From IMG/VR virus record IMGVR_UViG_3300047994_000626, positions 1-27,786 of that record: a stretch of 27,786 nucleotides of DNA; one strand, written 5' to 3'. The DNA comes from a virus. The stretch's first letter is position 1; each line of letters begins with the position of its first letter. The notes beneath the pieces are model-generated. The model ran no database searches, was not told the DNA's origin, and worked only from the letters and a program-made list of their open reading frames with translations. Made by a program: the position numbers and the translations under genes. Positions 14,731-21,643 of this stretch are shown in pieces.

Positions 14731-16224
14731 TCAGCCGTTGGCGATATTGGCGATAACGCCCATCGCGAACGGCGCGTAGATCGCCAGGACTTCCTCGGCA
14801 TAGACCCCGAATTCGTAGGAACGGGTCCGCATCGGCCAATCCATCCGGTAATAGTCGCGGCGGGTTTTGACCTCGGCGACGTTCGGGACATTGCTGGACT
14901 GGTACTGCGCCGGCAGGTTCTCCGACCAGCCGACGATGGTGCCCGGCGGCACGAAGGGGTGGATCTTGACCGGGATCTTGTAGCCGCCGTCGAGCGCGAA
15001 GGGGTTGTAGTAGTACTCGACGACGCCGTTCGCGATGATGGCGAAGGGATCCTGGCCGTCGCTGGTGTAGCGGAGCAGCGGCCCGGAGGCGCTGGAAAGC
15101 ACCTTGTTGGTGATCGATCGCTGTTCCTGGCTGTTGACGTACAGGACGGTCGGGCTGACCTCGTACTGATCCCACATCTTCTGCAGCATCAGGTCGATCT
15201 CGTTGACCGAACCGCGGCCCGACGCGGTCAGCGGCGTGCCGGTTCCGGCGGTGCCGGTGGCGAGATAGTTCACATAGGCGCCGGAGCCGGCCTTAAGCGC
15301 CGCCGTCAGCAGCCCGTCATAGGCAAGACCCGGATTGGCCGAGTTGTCGGCGGTGATCGCGGTCGCGGCCTGGCTGCCGGTGGCGAGCGGCGCGGAGAAG
15401 GCGACGCTGTTGATCGTGGTGATCGCCTGCAGCTTTTCCGCACCCGCGATGCCGACATACCAGGCGTAGCCGACGGCGCCGACGACAGCCGTCACCGAGG
15501 CGGACAGACTCTGGCCCAACGTTACGGCCTGGCTCGCGTTGGCCGAGGCCGCGGAGGAGCCGCCGCTGAGGCTGAAGCTGGCGCCGTCGGCGCCGGTGAT
15601 CGACTTCGAGGTCGCCACGCCGCCCGCCAGGCTGGAGTTGCGGTAACCTTCATAAGTCAACGCCACGACGATCACCGAATAGGTCGCGGCCGGGAGGGTG
15701 GCGCCGGTTCCGGCGGCGGACAGCGACGGGGTCGTCGGCGTGCCGAGCTGCATAGAGCCGTTGCCGCCGAGGAAGGCGTTTTCTTCCTTCAGCATCATCT
15801 TTTGCAGCAGCCGCATGGTCGCGGTGGCCTGGATATCCTCGAAGCCCTGGGCGGCGGAGACGGCTTCGAAAGTCACCGAATCCTCCTCGCCGATCGTGGC
15901 GAAGGAGGCCGAGCGGGTCGAGGTGTTATAGCTCATCCTGCCGGAGCGCTGGCCTTCCGGCACCCAGCCCATCGCATCCCAGCCGGAACCGATGATGGCG
16001 TTGACCTGCCGCCAGTTGGTGGCCGTGCCGGTGCCGCCGCCGACGCGCGGGAGCACGTTGCGGATCGGCGTGGCGGCGGGGTAGAGGTTCTTGGCCGAAG
16101 GCTGCAGGTCATAGGCGACCAGACCGGTCGAGGTGGTGATCGCCTTGGACAACACTTCGGGGGTGGCGTGAGACAAGGCATCCTTGACCTGCGCCAAGGT
16201 ATCGGCGGTTACATTTCCATTCAT
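14731..16224 (-). CDS. Major capsid protein (HK97 fold) with an inserted domain
   Basis: This is a 497-aa capsid protein, long for a simple HK97 fold. The N-terminal part has typical arm and E-loop content (PSAKNLYPAATPIRNVLPRVGG then TNWRQVNAIIG, SGWDAMGWVPEGQRSGRMSY, residues 42-100) and a helix ATMRLLQKMMLKEENAFLGG (135-154). A Ser/Ala/Gly-rich stretch of about 130 residues (160-295) with ATYSVIVVALTYEGY and VGYAWYVGIAGAEKL looks like an Ig- or FN3-like domain within the capsid fold. The shell-forming fold resumes with DLMLQKMWDQYEVSPTVLYV and ends YEFGVYAEEVLAIYAP. It has no visible delta domain, so scaffolding may come from the protease gene product. Confidence 0.85.
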   Translation of the reverse strand: MNGNVTADTLAQVKDALSHATPEVLSKAITTSTGLVAYDLQPSAKNLYPAATPIRNVLPRVGGGTGTATNWRQVNAIIGSGWDAMGWVPEGQRSGRMSYNTSTRSASFATIGEEDSVTFEAVSAAQGFEDIQATATMRLLQKMMLKEENAFLGGNGSMQLGTPTTPSLSAAGTGATLPAATYSVIVVALTYEGYRNSSLAGGVATSKSITGADGASFSLSGGSSAASANASQAVTLGQSLSASVTAVVGAVGYAWYVGIAGAEKLQAITTINSVAFSAPLATGSQAATAITADNSANPGLAYDGLLTAALKAGSGAYVNYLATGTAGTGTPLTASGRGSVNEIDLMLQKMWDQYEVSPTVLYVNSQEQRSITNKVLSSASGPLLRYTSDGQDPFAIIANGVVEYYYNPFALDGGYKIPVKIHPFVPPGTIVGWSENLPAQYQSSNVPNVAEVKTRRDYYRMDWPMRTRSYEFGVYAEEVLAIYAPFAMGVIANIANG

Positions 16225-16250
16225 CGTTGAGAGGCTCCATCATCGGGACG

Positions 16251-16271
16251 GGACGCCGTCGCGGCGTTCCC
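16251..16271 (-). promoter_or_regulatory. Hairpin in the leader of the capsid gene
   Basis: GGGAACGCCG-CGA-CGGCGTCCC on the minus strand forms a GC stem with one bulge, 27 nt before the capsid ATG. No T run follows. The rest of 16225-16429 holds no gene I can support. Confidence 0.3.
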
Positions 16272-16429
16272 ACCGCCTTGCCCAAGGGCGAGTTGCAAAT
16301 TTCCGGTCGGCGGGCTTCACTGGCCGGAATGGGGAGAGATTTGGACAGGCCTATGCACTGCCAAAACAGAATCGGTAACCGGAACTGAGCGGAGTCGTTT
16401 AGGATAGTCTCCGGTTTAGGCGGATTGAC

Positions 16430-16918
16430 TTAGACGCGCCCTTTTTCCGCGCCGTTGGCCCATTTTTTGGCCATATACTCAAACTCGCAGAAAAATGTCG
16501 GCGTTTGCGATACGCGCCGGACTTCCATCACAAAAGGTTTTAGCGAAATCCAATCGGTTACCAACGTCGTCCGATATGAACGCTTGTAGAGCGGTCCATC
16601 CAAAGTGTTTTCGCGAATACCGACTGAAATAAATTCGTAAAAATTGAGCGTGGCGCGAATAGCGTGACGCTCGGGCGAATCGGGCAGATGCTCTCCAACC
16701 CAATCCAGTAACTTTTGCTCGTTGCGAATCTTTATAAAAAGTCGCCTGTCTTCGATTATGGTCGCGTTGGTGCGCTCCATCAGAAGCAAATCCAAGGTTG
16801 CGCGGCGACGCGCAATAGATCGATTTGTCTTGAGCGTGAAGAAAAGGCCCAGGGCAGATGCAATTATGGCCCCTCCTTGAAAGAAGAGGCCATAATTTTG
16901 AATCTCATAGGGCGTCAG
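16430..16918 (-). CDS. DUF4760-like membrane protein with disrupted start
   Basis: The open frame encodes up to 162 aa. After TPYEIQNYGLFFQGG comes one membrane helix (about 16888-16832, AIIASALGLFF), then the juxtamembrane KTNRSIARRRATLDLLL and a cytosolic helical domain with LNFYEFISVGIRENTLD, TLVTDWISLKP and EYMAKKW, matching the DUF4760 pattern. The preceding codon string in the same frame is an excellent Shine-Dalgarno plus ATG (16963), but an in-frame TAA at 16925-16927 interrupts it after 12 codons. Translation must start at CTG 16918 or TTG 16795, read through the stop, or fail. TTG 16795 would lose the membrane helix. I call it a possibly broken cargo gene. Its function is unknown. 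Confidence 0.55.
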   Translation of the reverse strand: MTPYEIQNYGLFFQGGAIIASALGLFFTLKTNRSIARRRATLDLLLMERTNATIIEDRRLFIKIRNEQKLLDWVGEHLPDSPERHAIRATLNFYEFISVGIRENTLDGPLYKRSYRTTLVTDWISLKPFVMEVRRVSQTPTFFCEFEYMAKKWANGAEKGRV

Positions 16919-16924
16919 AGCTAT

Positions 16925-16974
16925 TTAGCCGCCCCAACCTTCACGGAAAAAATGGTTTTCCATCTGTTCCTCCT
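16925..16974 (-). other. Strong start site followed by an in-frame stop
   Basis: AGGAGG (16969-16974), 5 nt spacing and ATG (16961-16963) open a 12-codon frame (MENHFFREGWGG) that ends at TAA 16925-16927, in exactly the frame of the DUF4760-like gene. It is either a nonsense mutation in a longer gene, a leader peptide, or a readthrough signal. Confidence 0.7.
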
Positions 16975-17006
16975 GACCTTCTAATAGGTTCGATTATTCA
17001 AAACAC

Positions 17007-17022
17007 GTCACTGAACTGTGAC
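17007..17022. promoter_or_regulatory. Palindrome in the divergent intergenic region
   Basis: GTCAC-TGAACT-GTGAC is a perfect inverted repeat between the divergent DUF4760-like and ferritin-like genes. An overlapping repeat, TGAAC-N8-GTTCA, shares it. Both look like operator sites for a dimeric regulator, which I did not find in the window. Confidence 0.4.
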
Positions 17023-17073
17023 AGGTTCAACATAGGCGCACAAGTGCCGGAACGGCTGAGAGTCTCTTAGTGC

Positions 17074-17085
17074 GATCGAACGATC
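17074..17085. promoter_or_regulatory. Palindrome just upstream of the ferritin-like gene
   Basis: GATCG-AA-CGATC is a perfect inverted repeat 24 nt before the ATG at 17109 and could be an operator. No convincing promoter pair was identified. Confidence 0.35.
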
Positions 17086-17108
17086 ACTGATATGTTGGCA
17101 TTACAAAT

Positions 17109-17870
17109 ATGAAGTCAATAAGATACCCATCTCACCTTATGACAGATAGCATGAATAGCTTGGCGATGCCGATCGACACCGGATTACTGGTTTCCGAATT
17201 CGAGATGAACAACGCGGCGATGGCGGTCGAGACATCGGCGGTCATGGCGCGGTTCATTGGCGACAGACCGCTGCATGCGCGGTTCCTGAATACGCTGTCG
17301 ATGCTGGAGCATCTGGGCAGTCATAAGATCATGGCGACCCAGCGCGGCAAGACCATCGACCAGCCGACTCTGAAACATCTGGCCGACGAAACCCGCCACG
17401 CATTCTTCTTCAAGCGCCACGCCGACCGCGAAGCCGGCCGTACGATGGATTACGAGCACGACGACATGGTCGCCGCGTCGTCGGCCCGCCATTACTTCCA
17501 CCGGCTGGAAGCCGAAATCGCGCGCGTATTCGACGCCAACGCGCATCCGCGCGCGGTGTACCTTACCATGTCGATGATCGTCGAGTTCCGCGCGGTGTGG
17601 GGCTATCGCCTCTACCAGGCGGCGCTCGAAAACGCCGATCACCGGGTTTCGCTCAAAAGCCTATTGGCGGAAGAGCGCGGACATCTGACCGATATGGCGG
17701 AGCGGCTGGCCGGACTTTCCGAGCTCGATCATGCCCGGGTCCGGGAGCTTTGCGCGATCGAGCAGCAGCTGTACCGGAAGCTGCTGTCGGCCTTCGCCGG
17801 CAGCGTGGCGACCTTGCCGTTGAGCATCGATAACGCGGTGACGACGGTGGCGGGAATGGTGGCGGGTTAG
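17109..17870 (+). CDS. Ferritin-like diiron protein, function unknown
   Basis: This 253-aa protein shows the ligand set of four-helix diiron carboxylate proteins: Glu67 (MLEHLG), Glu94-x-x-His97 (DETRH), Glu159 (IVEFRAVWGY) and Glu189-x-x-His192 (EERGH). Spacing between the helices is that expected for the ferritin-like superfamily, which includes oxygenases such as MiaE and AurF. I cannot name the substrate. It is the only convincing plus-strand gene here. It sits between capsid and protease genes, faces two palindromes upstream and has its own perfect terminator at 17873-17904. There is no strong Shine-Dalgarno. ATG 17109 is used, with ATGs at 17139 and 17151 as alternatives. The base composition is normal for the window. 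It probably came from a host chromosome. Confidence 0.75.
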   Translation: MKSIRYPSHLMTDSMNSLAMPIDTGLLVSEFEMNNAAMAVETSAVMARFIGDRPLHARFLNTLSMLEHLGSHKIMATQRGKTIDQPTLKHLADETRHAFFFKRHADREAGRTMDYEHDDMVAASSARHYFHRLEAEIARVFDANAHPRAVYLTMSMIVEFRAVWGYRLYQAALENADHRVSLKSLLAEERGHLTDMAERLAGLSELDHARVRELCAIEQQLYRKLLSAFAGSVATLPLSIDNAVTTVAGMVAG

Positions 17871-17872
17871 AC

Positions 17873-17904
17873 GCACGCTTAACGAAATTAAGCGTGCTTA
17901 TTTT
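17873..17904 (+). terminator. Intrinsic terminator of the ferritin-like gene
   Basis: GCACGCTTAA and TTAAGCGTGC form a perfect 10-bp stem around CGAAA, followed by TTATTTT on the plus strand. On the minus strand no T run follows. It overlaps the stop codon of the convergent membrane-protein gene by its T run. Confidence 0.85.
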
Positions 17905-18266
17905 ACCCCAAGAGCCTTGTGAGACGAACTTTCAAATGCCGGATCGGTTAGAACCTTACGAGCGGCGTTCTCAACTCTATCTCCAATAGCCCACCAAAAA
18001 AGAGCAATTACGGCTGATAAAATTACACCGGCCACAATACTACCGGTTTTCACCCTGTCGATGGTGAGGACGGCAGTATCGAGTTTGCTTCCGAACTTCT
18101 CCTGAACCGATATGAGATGATCGATCTTCGTATTTAGCTTGCCGATCTCAACCAAGACGAAGCGTATATCGGAAGTAGGATATAAATCTTGCGGCGGCGG
18201 GACGCTCGCTACTTCGGTTGGCGGCCCGGCAGCTACTGATGGAGGGTTCTGGTTAGCCAACCGCAC
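17898..18266 (-). CDS. Coiled-coil single-pass membrane protein
   Basis: This is a 122-aa hypothetical protein. Residues 8-30 are proline-rich and disordered. Residues 33-72 form a likely coiled coil (VLVEIGKLNTKIDHLISVQEKF) and residues 74-93 a strong membrane helix ending LFWWAIGD. The C-terminal 30 residues are polar. The pattern is a cytosolic multimerising stalk with one helix and an outer tail, or the reverse. Its start overlaps the preceding 96-aa gene by 14 nt, so the two are co-translated. I do not recognise the family. It does not look like a structural phage protein, and the pair sits in the capsid-protease gap behind a large inverted repeat. Confidence 0.6.
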   Translation of the reverse strand: MRLANQNPPSVAAGPPTEVASVPPPQDLYPTSDIRFVLVEIGKLNTKIDHLISVQEKFGSKLDTAVLTIDRVKTGSIVAGVILSAVIALFWWAIGDRVENAARKVLTDPAFESSSHKALGVK

Positions 18267-18543
18267 GACTTTCTAATTTTACCTTTAGCCAATCCCATAC
18301 TGTTTGCGGAGCGCGTCCAAAATATGATGACGTCGCGAAAATAATTGCATTCCCAAGAGTCGGCAGACCTGGGTTTTTGGGATCATAAACTCCCAATTTC
18401 GCACTTAACTCTACGGCGGTTAGCGAACTTGAAACCAGCCACTGAGTTCCGCTGACCATATAATGGTCGTTAGGAAATGCGGTCTGAATCTGCTCGGCAA
18501 TTTTCGGGGTGTCCGCTGGTAAGAGCACTGCAAAAATCGTCAT
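18253..18543 (-). CDS. Small hypothetical protein, first gene of a two-gene cassette
   Basis: This 96-aa soluble protein begins MTIFAVLLPADTPKIAEQIQ. A compact alpha/beta layout is visible: an N-terminal strand and helix, YMVSGTQWLVSS (residues 28-39), a helix AVELSAKLGV and a conserved-looking end FGRAPQTVWDWLKVKLE. It has no signal peptide, membrane helix or recognisable catalytic motif. It is followed with 14-nt overlap by the coiled-coil membrane gene and preceded by a 37-bp imperfect inverted repeat, a probable operator. A cytosolic sensor or effector working with the membrane partner is a speculative reading. Confidence 0.6.
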   Translation of the reverse strand: MTIFAVLLPADTPKIAEQIQTAFPNDHYMVSGTQWLVSSSLTAVELSAKLGVYDPKNPGLPTLGNAIIFATSSYFGRAPQTVWDWLKVKLESRAVG

Positions 18544-18569
18544 GCGCTAAATTTCCCGACGCGTCGTAG

Positions 18570-18606
18570 AGACACACTGTAACGCTTCCATCGTTAGAAT
18601 GTGTCT
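18570..18606. promoter_or_regulatory. 37-bp imperfect inverted repeat upstream of the two-gene cassette
   Basis: Arms AGACACACTGTAACG and CGTTAGAATGTGTCT pair at 13 of 15 positions around CTTCCAT. It lies 26 bp upstream of the 96-aa gene. It is probably an operator or an mRNA structure. The remaining stretch to 18719 has no gene I can support. Confidence 0.5.
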
Positions 18607-18719
18607 GATCGGCTTATATGATCCGTAAAAGAGCCTTTGCATATAGATTTCGGGACAGATTATCAGAATCATTTCAAATCTGCTCGCCCCGGTTCAACGA
18701 CTCCAGCCTGTCCAATGTC

Positions 18720-19535
18720 CTACCCATTCGCCACTTTCTCGATCTGCGCCAGGGTCATCGGGCGGCGTAGCGCGCGTTTGGCGAGTTCGACCGGGTCGCG
18801 GGAGATTTCTTCGCCGGGGTGGAGGCCGCCGAGGCGGTCGGCGGATTTTTCGATGGGGATGGCGCGCAGCGCGGCGCGGCGGTCGGCGGGCATGCGGGAT
18901 AGGGCTTTGCGAAGGGCGTCGCGTTCGGCGATGAGGCCGGCGATCTTGTCGGTCATGGCGTCGCCGCCGGCGCCGGTATCGTTATCGTCATCATCGTCGG
19001 GCGCGCAGCCGTCGCAGGTTGCGCCCAGCGCGACCGCCTGGTCATGGATCTCCTGGATCATCCGCAGGTCGGCGGCGGAGTTGCGCGCGCCCGCTTTACG
19101 GAAACCATCCTTGTCGTCGGCCTTATACATGGTGAACACCGCCTCGGGATTGGCGGGGCGATCGACGAGGCTGATTTCGGAGAGTTTGACGCCGGTGATG
19201 ACGTGTTTTTGGACATGGTCGCGCGACACGACGCGGCCGCCGATCGAGAAGCCTTTATAGACGCCCTGCACCACCTTTTCCCAGGCGGTCGGATCGACGA
19301 TCTTGGCGGCCAGATGCAGACCCGTCTCGTCCAGCCCGGCCTCGGTCGCGACGCCCACCGCCGAAGGCTGATGCATCTCGCGGATATTGCCGAAGCGCAT
19401 GTAGTCGGGCAGCGCCGCCTCGAGCGCTTCGCGCTTCACGATCTCGCCCTGGCTGTCGAGCGCCTCGGTCGAGGCATAGCCGAACACCATCTGTTCGGCC
19501 TCGTCGATCTTGGTGATTTTGGCGTAGAATTTCAT
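18720..19535 (-). CDS. Prohead protease (XkdF-like) with scaffold-like tail
   Basis: This 271-aa protein carries an XkdF/prohead protease domain (residues 1-140) that trims capsid precursors in the prohead. FGYASTEALDSQGEIV opens the fold. The catalytic candidates are His55 (REMHQPSAVG) and Ser97 (KGFSIGG). The segment LSEISLVDRPANPEA is the usual closing signature. The C-terminal 130 residues are helical and charged with a CDGC motif (174-177) and a run of aspartates (180-184), a layout typical of fused scaffolds. Its ATG overlaps the portal stop by ATGA. Unusually, the capsid gene is 2.5 kb downstream and not adjacent. Confidence 0.85.
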   Translation of the reverse strand: MKFYAKITKIDEAEQMVFGYASTEALDSQGEIVKREALEAALPDYMRFGNIREMHQPSAVGVATEAGLDETGLHLAAKIVDPTAWEKVVQGVYKGFSIGGRVVSRDHVQKHVITGVKLSEISLVDRPANPEAVFTMYKADDKDGFRKAGARNSAADLRMIQEIHDQAVALGATCDGCAPDDDDDNDTGAGGDAMTDKIAGLIAERDALRKALSRMPADRRAALRAIPIEKSADRLGGLHPGEEISRDPVELAKRALRRPMTLAQIEKVANG

Positions 19536-20968
19536 GGGTTGGTCTCCTGGAGTTGTGCGCGTGACGCCCCCTCACCCCCGCCCTCTCCCCGCTGGGGCGA
19601 GGGAGTCAGAACACTGGCCAGGGTCCCGGCGCCGGCGGCGGTGTAGATGAGTGGGGTGTCGCCGCCGGCGATGGGGTCTTCGCCGGATTCGGCGCGGGCT
19701 TCGTTGATGGTTTTCAGGCCGGATTTGAGTTTGATGTCGGTGATTTGGGCCTGTTTCAACGGGTCGGCGGATTTTTCGTCGATCCATTCGAATTCCAGGT
19801 CGCTGTAACCAAAGTCATCCTCGATCACCTGATCGACCAGGCATTTGATCCACAGCATGATCGGGCCGAGGCCCTCGCCCAGCGCCATTTCCTGGGCGTT
19901 GTCGGCGGTGGCGCGGTTCATCTGGCGGGTGAAGGGCGCGGGCGATGTCGAGAAGGCGTAGCACACCACCCGCGCCAGCCATTCGTCGAAATCGTCCTTC
20001 AGAGGCGGCTCGCGCATAGCCTGGTAACGGAAATCGGCCGGAACAAACCGGGCGTGGCGGCGCTCGGCCGTGTTGCCGGCCATGATAGTGTCCCAATATT
20101 CCTGGAACTGCGCGATCTGATCCATCGTCCAGCCCTGCGGCACCGAGAGGATCGCCTCAGGCATGTTCCCTTCGGTGAAATATTGCAGCTGCGCCAGCTG
20201 GCGGCGCAACGCGATGTTGACGGTGGTGATGATCTGTTCGACCGGCGAAAAGCCGTAGACCTTGGCGGTGCGCGGGTTGCGCGGCAAATAGAGCAGTTCG
20301 TCGCGGGCGAAATCGGCCTTCGGGATGCCATGCAGCACCTGCTGATAGGCGGGATCGGGCGGCAGAGGACTGCGTCCGTTATCGTCGATCAGCACCTTGA
20401 TCGTGGCGCCGTCCACCGGCTCCAGCGCCAGCAACGCGCCGCCGACGCTGCGCGCCTTGTAGAGCGTCGCGGCGTCGATCACGAACAAATCCTCCAGCAG
20501 CATGCGCAGCCAGCTGCCCCAGCGGTGCAGCCCGTCGGGCCTGCGGAAGAAGGCCTCGAGTCCCGCGACGCGCGGATCGGTCGCGGCCGTATAGGGGGCG
20601 GTGGGGCGGTGCGCGCCCGGGGGTAGGCCGGTTTTAGGGCGGATGTTCCAGCGCAGGCGCTCGACCTGATCCTTGCGGGTTTCGATCACCAGGCGCAGCA
20701 CGTCGTAGCCGTCGGCCAAAGCCCGCATCTGGGCGAAGGAGACGCCCTCCTCGCCGCGCGGCTGATACCGGATGTTGAGGCCGGACATGTAATCGAACCG
20801 GCGCGGTTCGGCGAAGGCCGGTGCGGCGGGTTCGATCGGCTGCAGCGGCCCGAACCAGTTGTCGGGCGAGACGCCGCGGATCGCATAGCGCAGACCCGCG
20901 GCCAAGCGGCCGATGAAGCCGGGCTGGCCCGCGGTCGTCAGCGGGGTCAGTTTACCATCAGGCGGCAT
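19532..20968 (-). CDS. Portal protein
   Basis: This 478-aa portal forms the dodecameric DNA gate at one head vertex. The start at 20968 (MPPDGKLTPL) is preferred. The longer frame to 21049 runs through the upstream gene. Portal features are clear: LRLVIETRKDQVERLRWNIRP, RRPDGLHRWGSWLRMLLEDLFVIDAATLYK, VLHGIPKADFARDELLYLPRNPR, GFSPVEQIITTVNIALRRQLAQLQYF, and the C-terminal LKSGLKTINEARAESGEDPI, typical of phage portal families. An odd tail (SPQRGEGGGEG) near the C-terminus comes from a palindromic repeat element at 19567-19605. It overlaps the upstream gene by 11 nt and the protease gene by ATGA. Confidence 0.9.
   Translation of the reverse strand: MPPDGKLTPLTTAGQPGFIGRLAAGLRYAIRGVSPDNWFGPLQPIEPAAPAFAEPRRFDYMSGLNIRYQPRGEEGVSFAQMRALADGYDVLRLVIETRKDQVERLRWNIRPKTGLPPGAHRPTAPYTAATDPRVAGLEAFFRRPDGLHRWGSWLRMLLEDLFVIDAATLYKARSVGGALLALEPVDGATIKVLIDDNGRSPLPPDPAYQQVLHGIPKADFARDELLYLPRNPRTAKVYGFSPVEQIITTVNIALRRQLAQLQYFTEGNMPEAILSVPQGWTMDQIAQFQEYWDTIMAGNTAERRHARFVPADFRYQAMREPPLKDDFDEWLARVVCYAFSTSPAPFTRQMNRATADNAQEMALGEGLGPIMLWIKCLVDQVIEDDFGYSDLEFEWIDEKSADPLKQAQITDIKLKSGLKTINEARAESGEDPIAGGDTPLIYTAAGAGTLASVLTPSPQRGEGGGEGASRAQLQETNP
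19567..19605. repeat. GC-rich palindromic repeat inside the portal gene
   Basis: The plus strand reads CCCTCACCCCCGCCCTCTCC then CCGCTGGGGCGAGGGAG. The inner arms CTCCCC/GGGGCGAG give a hairpin. It resembles dispersed short palindromic elements seen in many Gram-negative genomes, often translated as a SPQRGEGGGEG-type peptide. It keeps the portal frame open, so the C-terminal residues are likely added. Confidence 0.65.
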
Positions 20969-21416
20969 CGGGCAACCCCACGGCGTTGAAGAAGGAATGG
21001 ATCGCGATGCGCCGGCCGTTGGCGGTGCCGCAACTGAAGCCGAGCGCATACCGCCCGGCCGGAGCTTGTCCGATCGCCTGGGCGGCGACGGTGCCGATCA
21101 AAGCGGGCGCCCCGTCCAGCGCGGCAGCATAATCCGAAACCGGCGTATCGACCGGGAAGAACAGGACTTCCAAACTGCCGGGATCGAGGCTGTCGCCGGC
21201 ATCCAACGCCCAGCCGAGATCGATGCCGAATACATCGTCGGCCAAAACCGACAGCGACGGGAAATCGCGCCCGGCATAGCCCGAAATCGCGGCGGGGCGC
21301 AGGGTGCGGCGGAGATTGAGAGCCAGGGTACTCACAGCGCCCCCCGCCAAACCGTCGAGCAGAAAAGACACGGCCCCGCCCTGGCCCAACCCCAATGCGA
21401 TCGGCCAACCGGACAT
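20958..21416 (-). CDS. Hypothetical phage protein upstream of portal
   Basis: This 152-aa protein starts at the ATG at 21416 (MSGWPIALGL), where AGGAGA lies 7 nt upstream. The longer frame to 21467 lacks such a site. The sequence is alanine- and glycine-rich with short strands (GGAVSFLLDGLAG, GRDFPSLSVLADDVFGIDLG, LEVLFFPVDTPVSDYAAALDG). No membrane helix or signal peptide is evident. It is translationally linked to the portal by an 11-nt overlap. Location between the fibre-like genes and portal suggests a virion component, but I do not recognise a family. Confidence 0.6.
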   Translation of the reverse strand: MSGWPIALGLGQGGAVSFLLDGLAGGAVSTLALNLRRTLRPAAISGYAGRDFPSLSVLADDVFGIDLGWALDAGDSLDPGSLEVLFFPVDTPVSDYAAALDGAPALIGTVAAQAIGQAPAGRYALGFSCGTANGRRIAIHSFFNAVGLPDAA

Positions 21417-21481
21417 CGGCGGTCTCCTGAGTTTCGAGAGAGGATTTGAAGGGGATCGAACCGCCAAGACGCCGACGCTTG

Positions 21482-21560
21482 GAAAAGCTTTTCGTCTGCG
21501 ATGATCCGCGTAATCCGTGCATAAGATTCATCCGCAGATGGCGCGGATCGGCGCAGATGA
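21482..21560. repeat. Degenerate ATCCGCG-type repeat region with a palindrome
   Basis: GAAAAGCTTTTC (21482-21493) is a perfect 12-bp palindrome, followed by several variants of ATCCGCG/ATCTGCG in both orientations up to 21560. The pattern resembles a dispersed intergenic repeat. No gene is supported in 21417-21643. Confidence 0.4.
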
Positions 21561-21607
21561 GCGGTGTTTCTCGGGGCCCCGACGATTTACAGTTCAGTTC
21601 GCATCAC

Positions 21608-21637
21608 GTTGGAGACAGATTGCAGTTTGTCTCCAAC
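21608..21637. repeat. Perfect 10-bp hairpin after the 192-aa gene
   Basis: GTTGGAGACA and TGTCTCCAAC pair perfectly around a 10-nt loop, 6 nt past the stop of the minus-strand gene ending at 21644. No T run follows, so it may stabilise the message instead of ending it. Confidence 0.5.
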
Positions 21638-21643
21638 AGCGCA

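Noticed and set aside
14959-16230. Plus-strand ORF of 423 codons antisense to the capsid gene
   Set aside because: Low-complexity Arg/Gly/Asp composition. The capsid gene on the other strand is well supported.
16377-16416. Inverted repeat AACCGGA/TCCGGTT after the DUF4760-like gene
   Set aside because: The 26-nt spacer and absent T run make it a poor terminator. Chance is likely.
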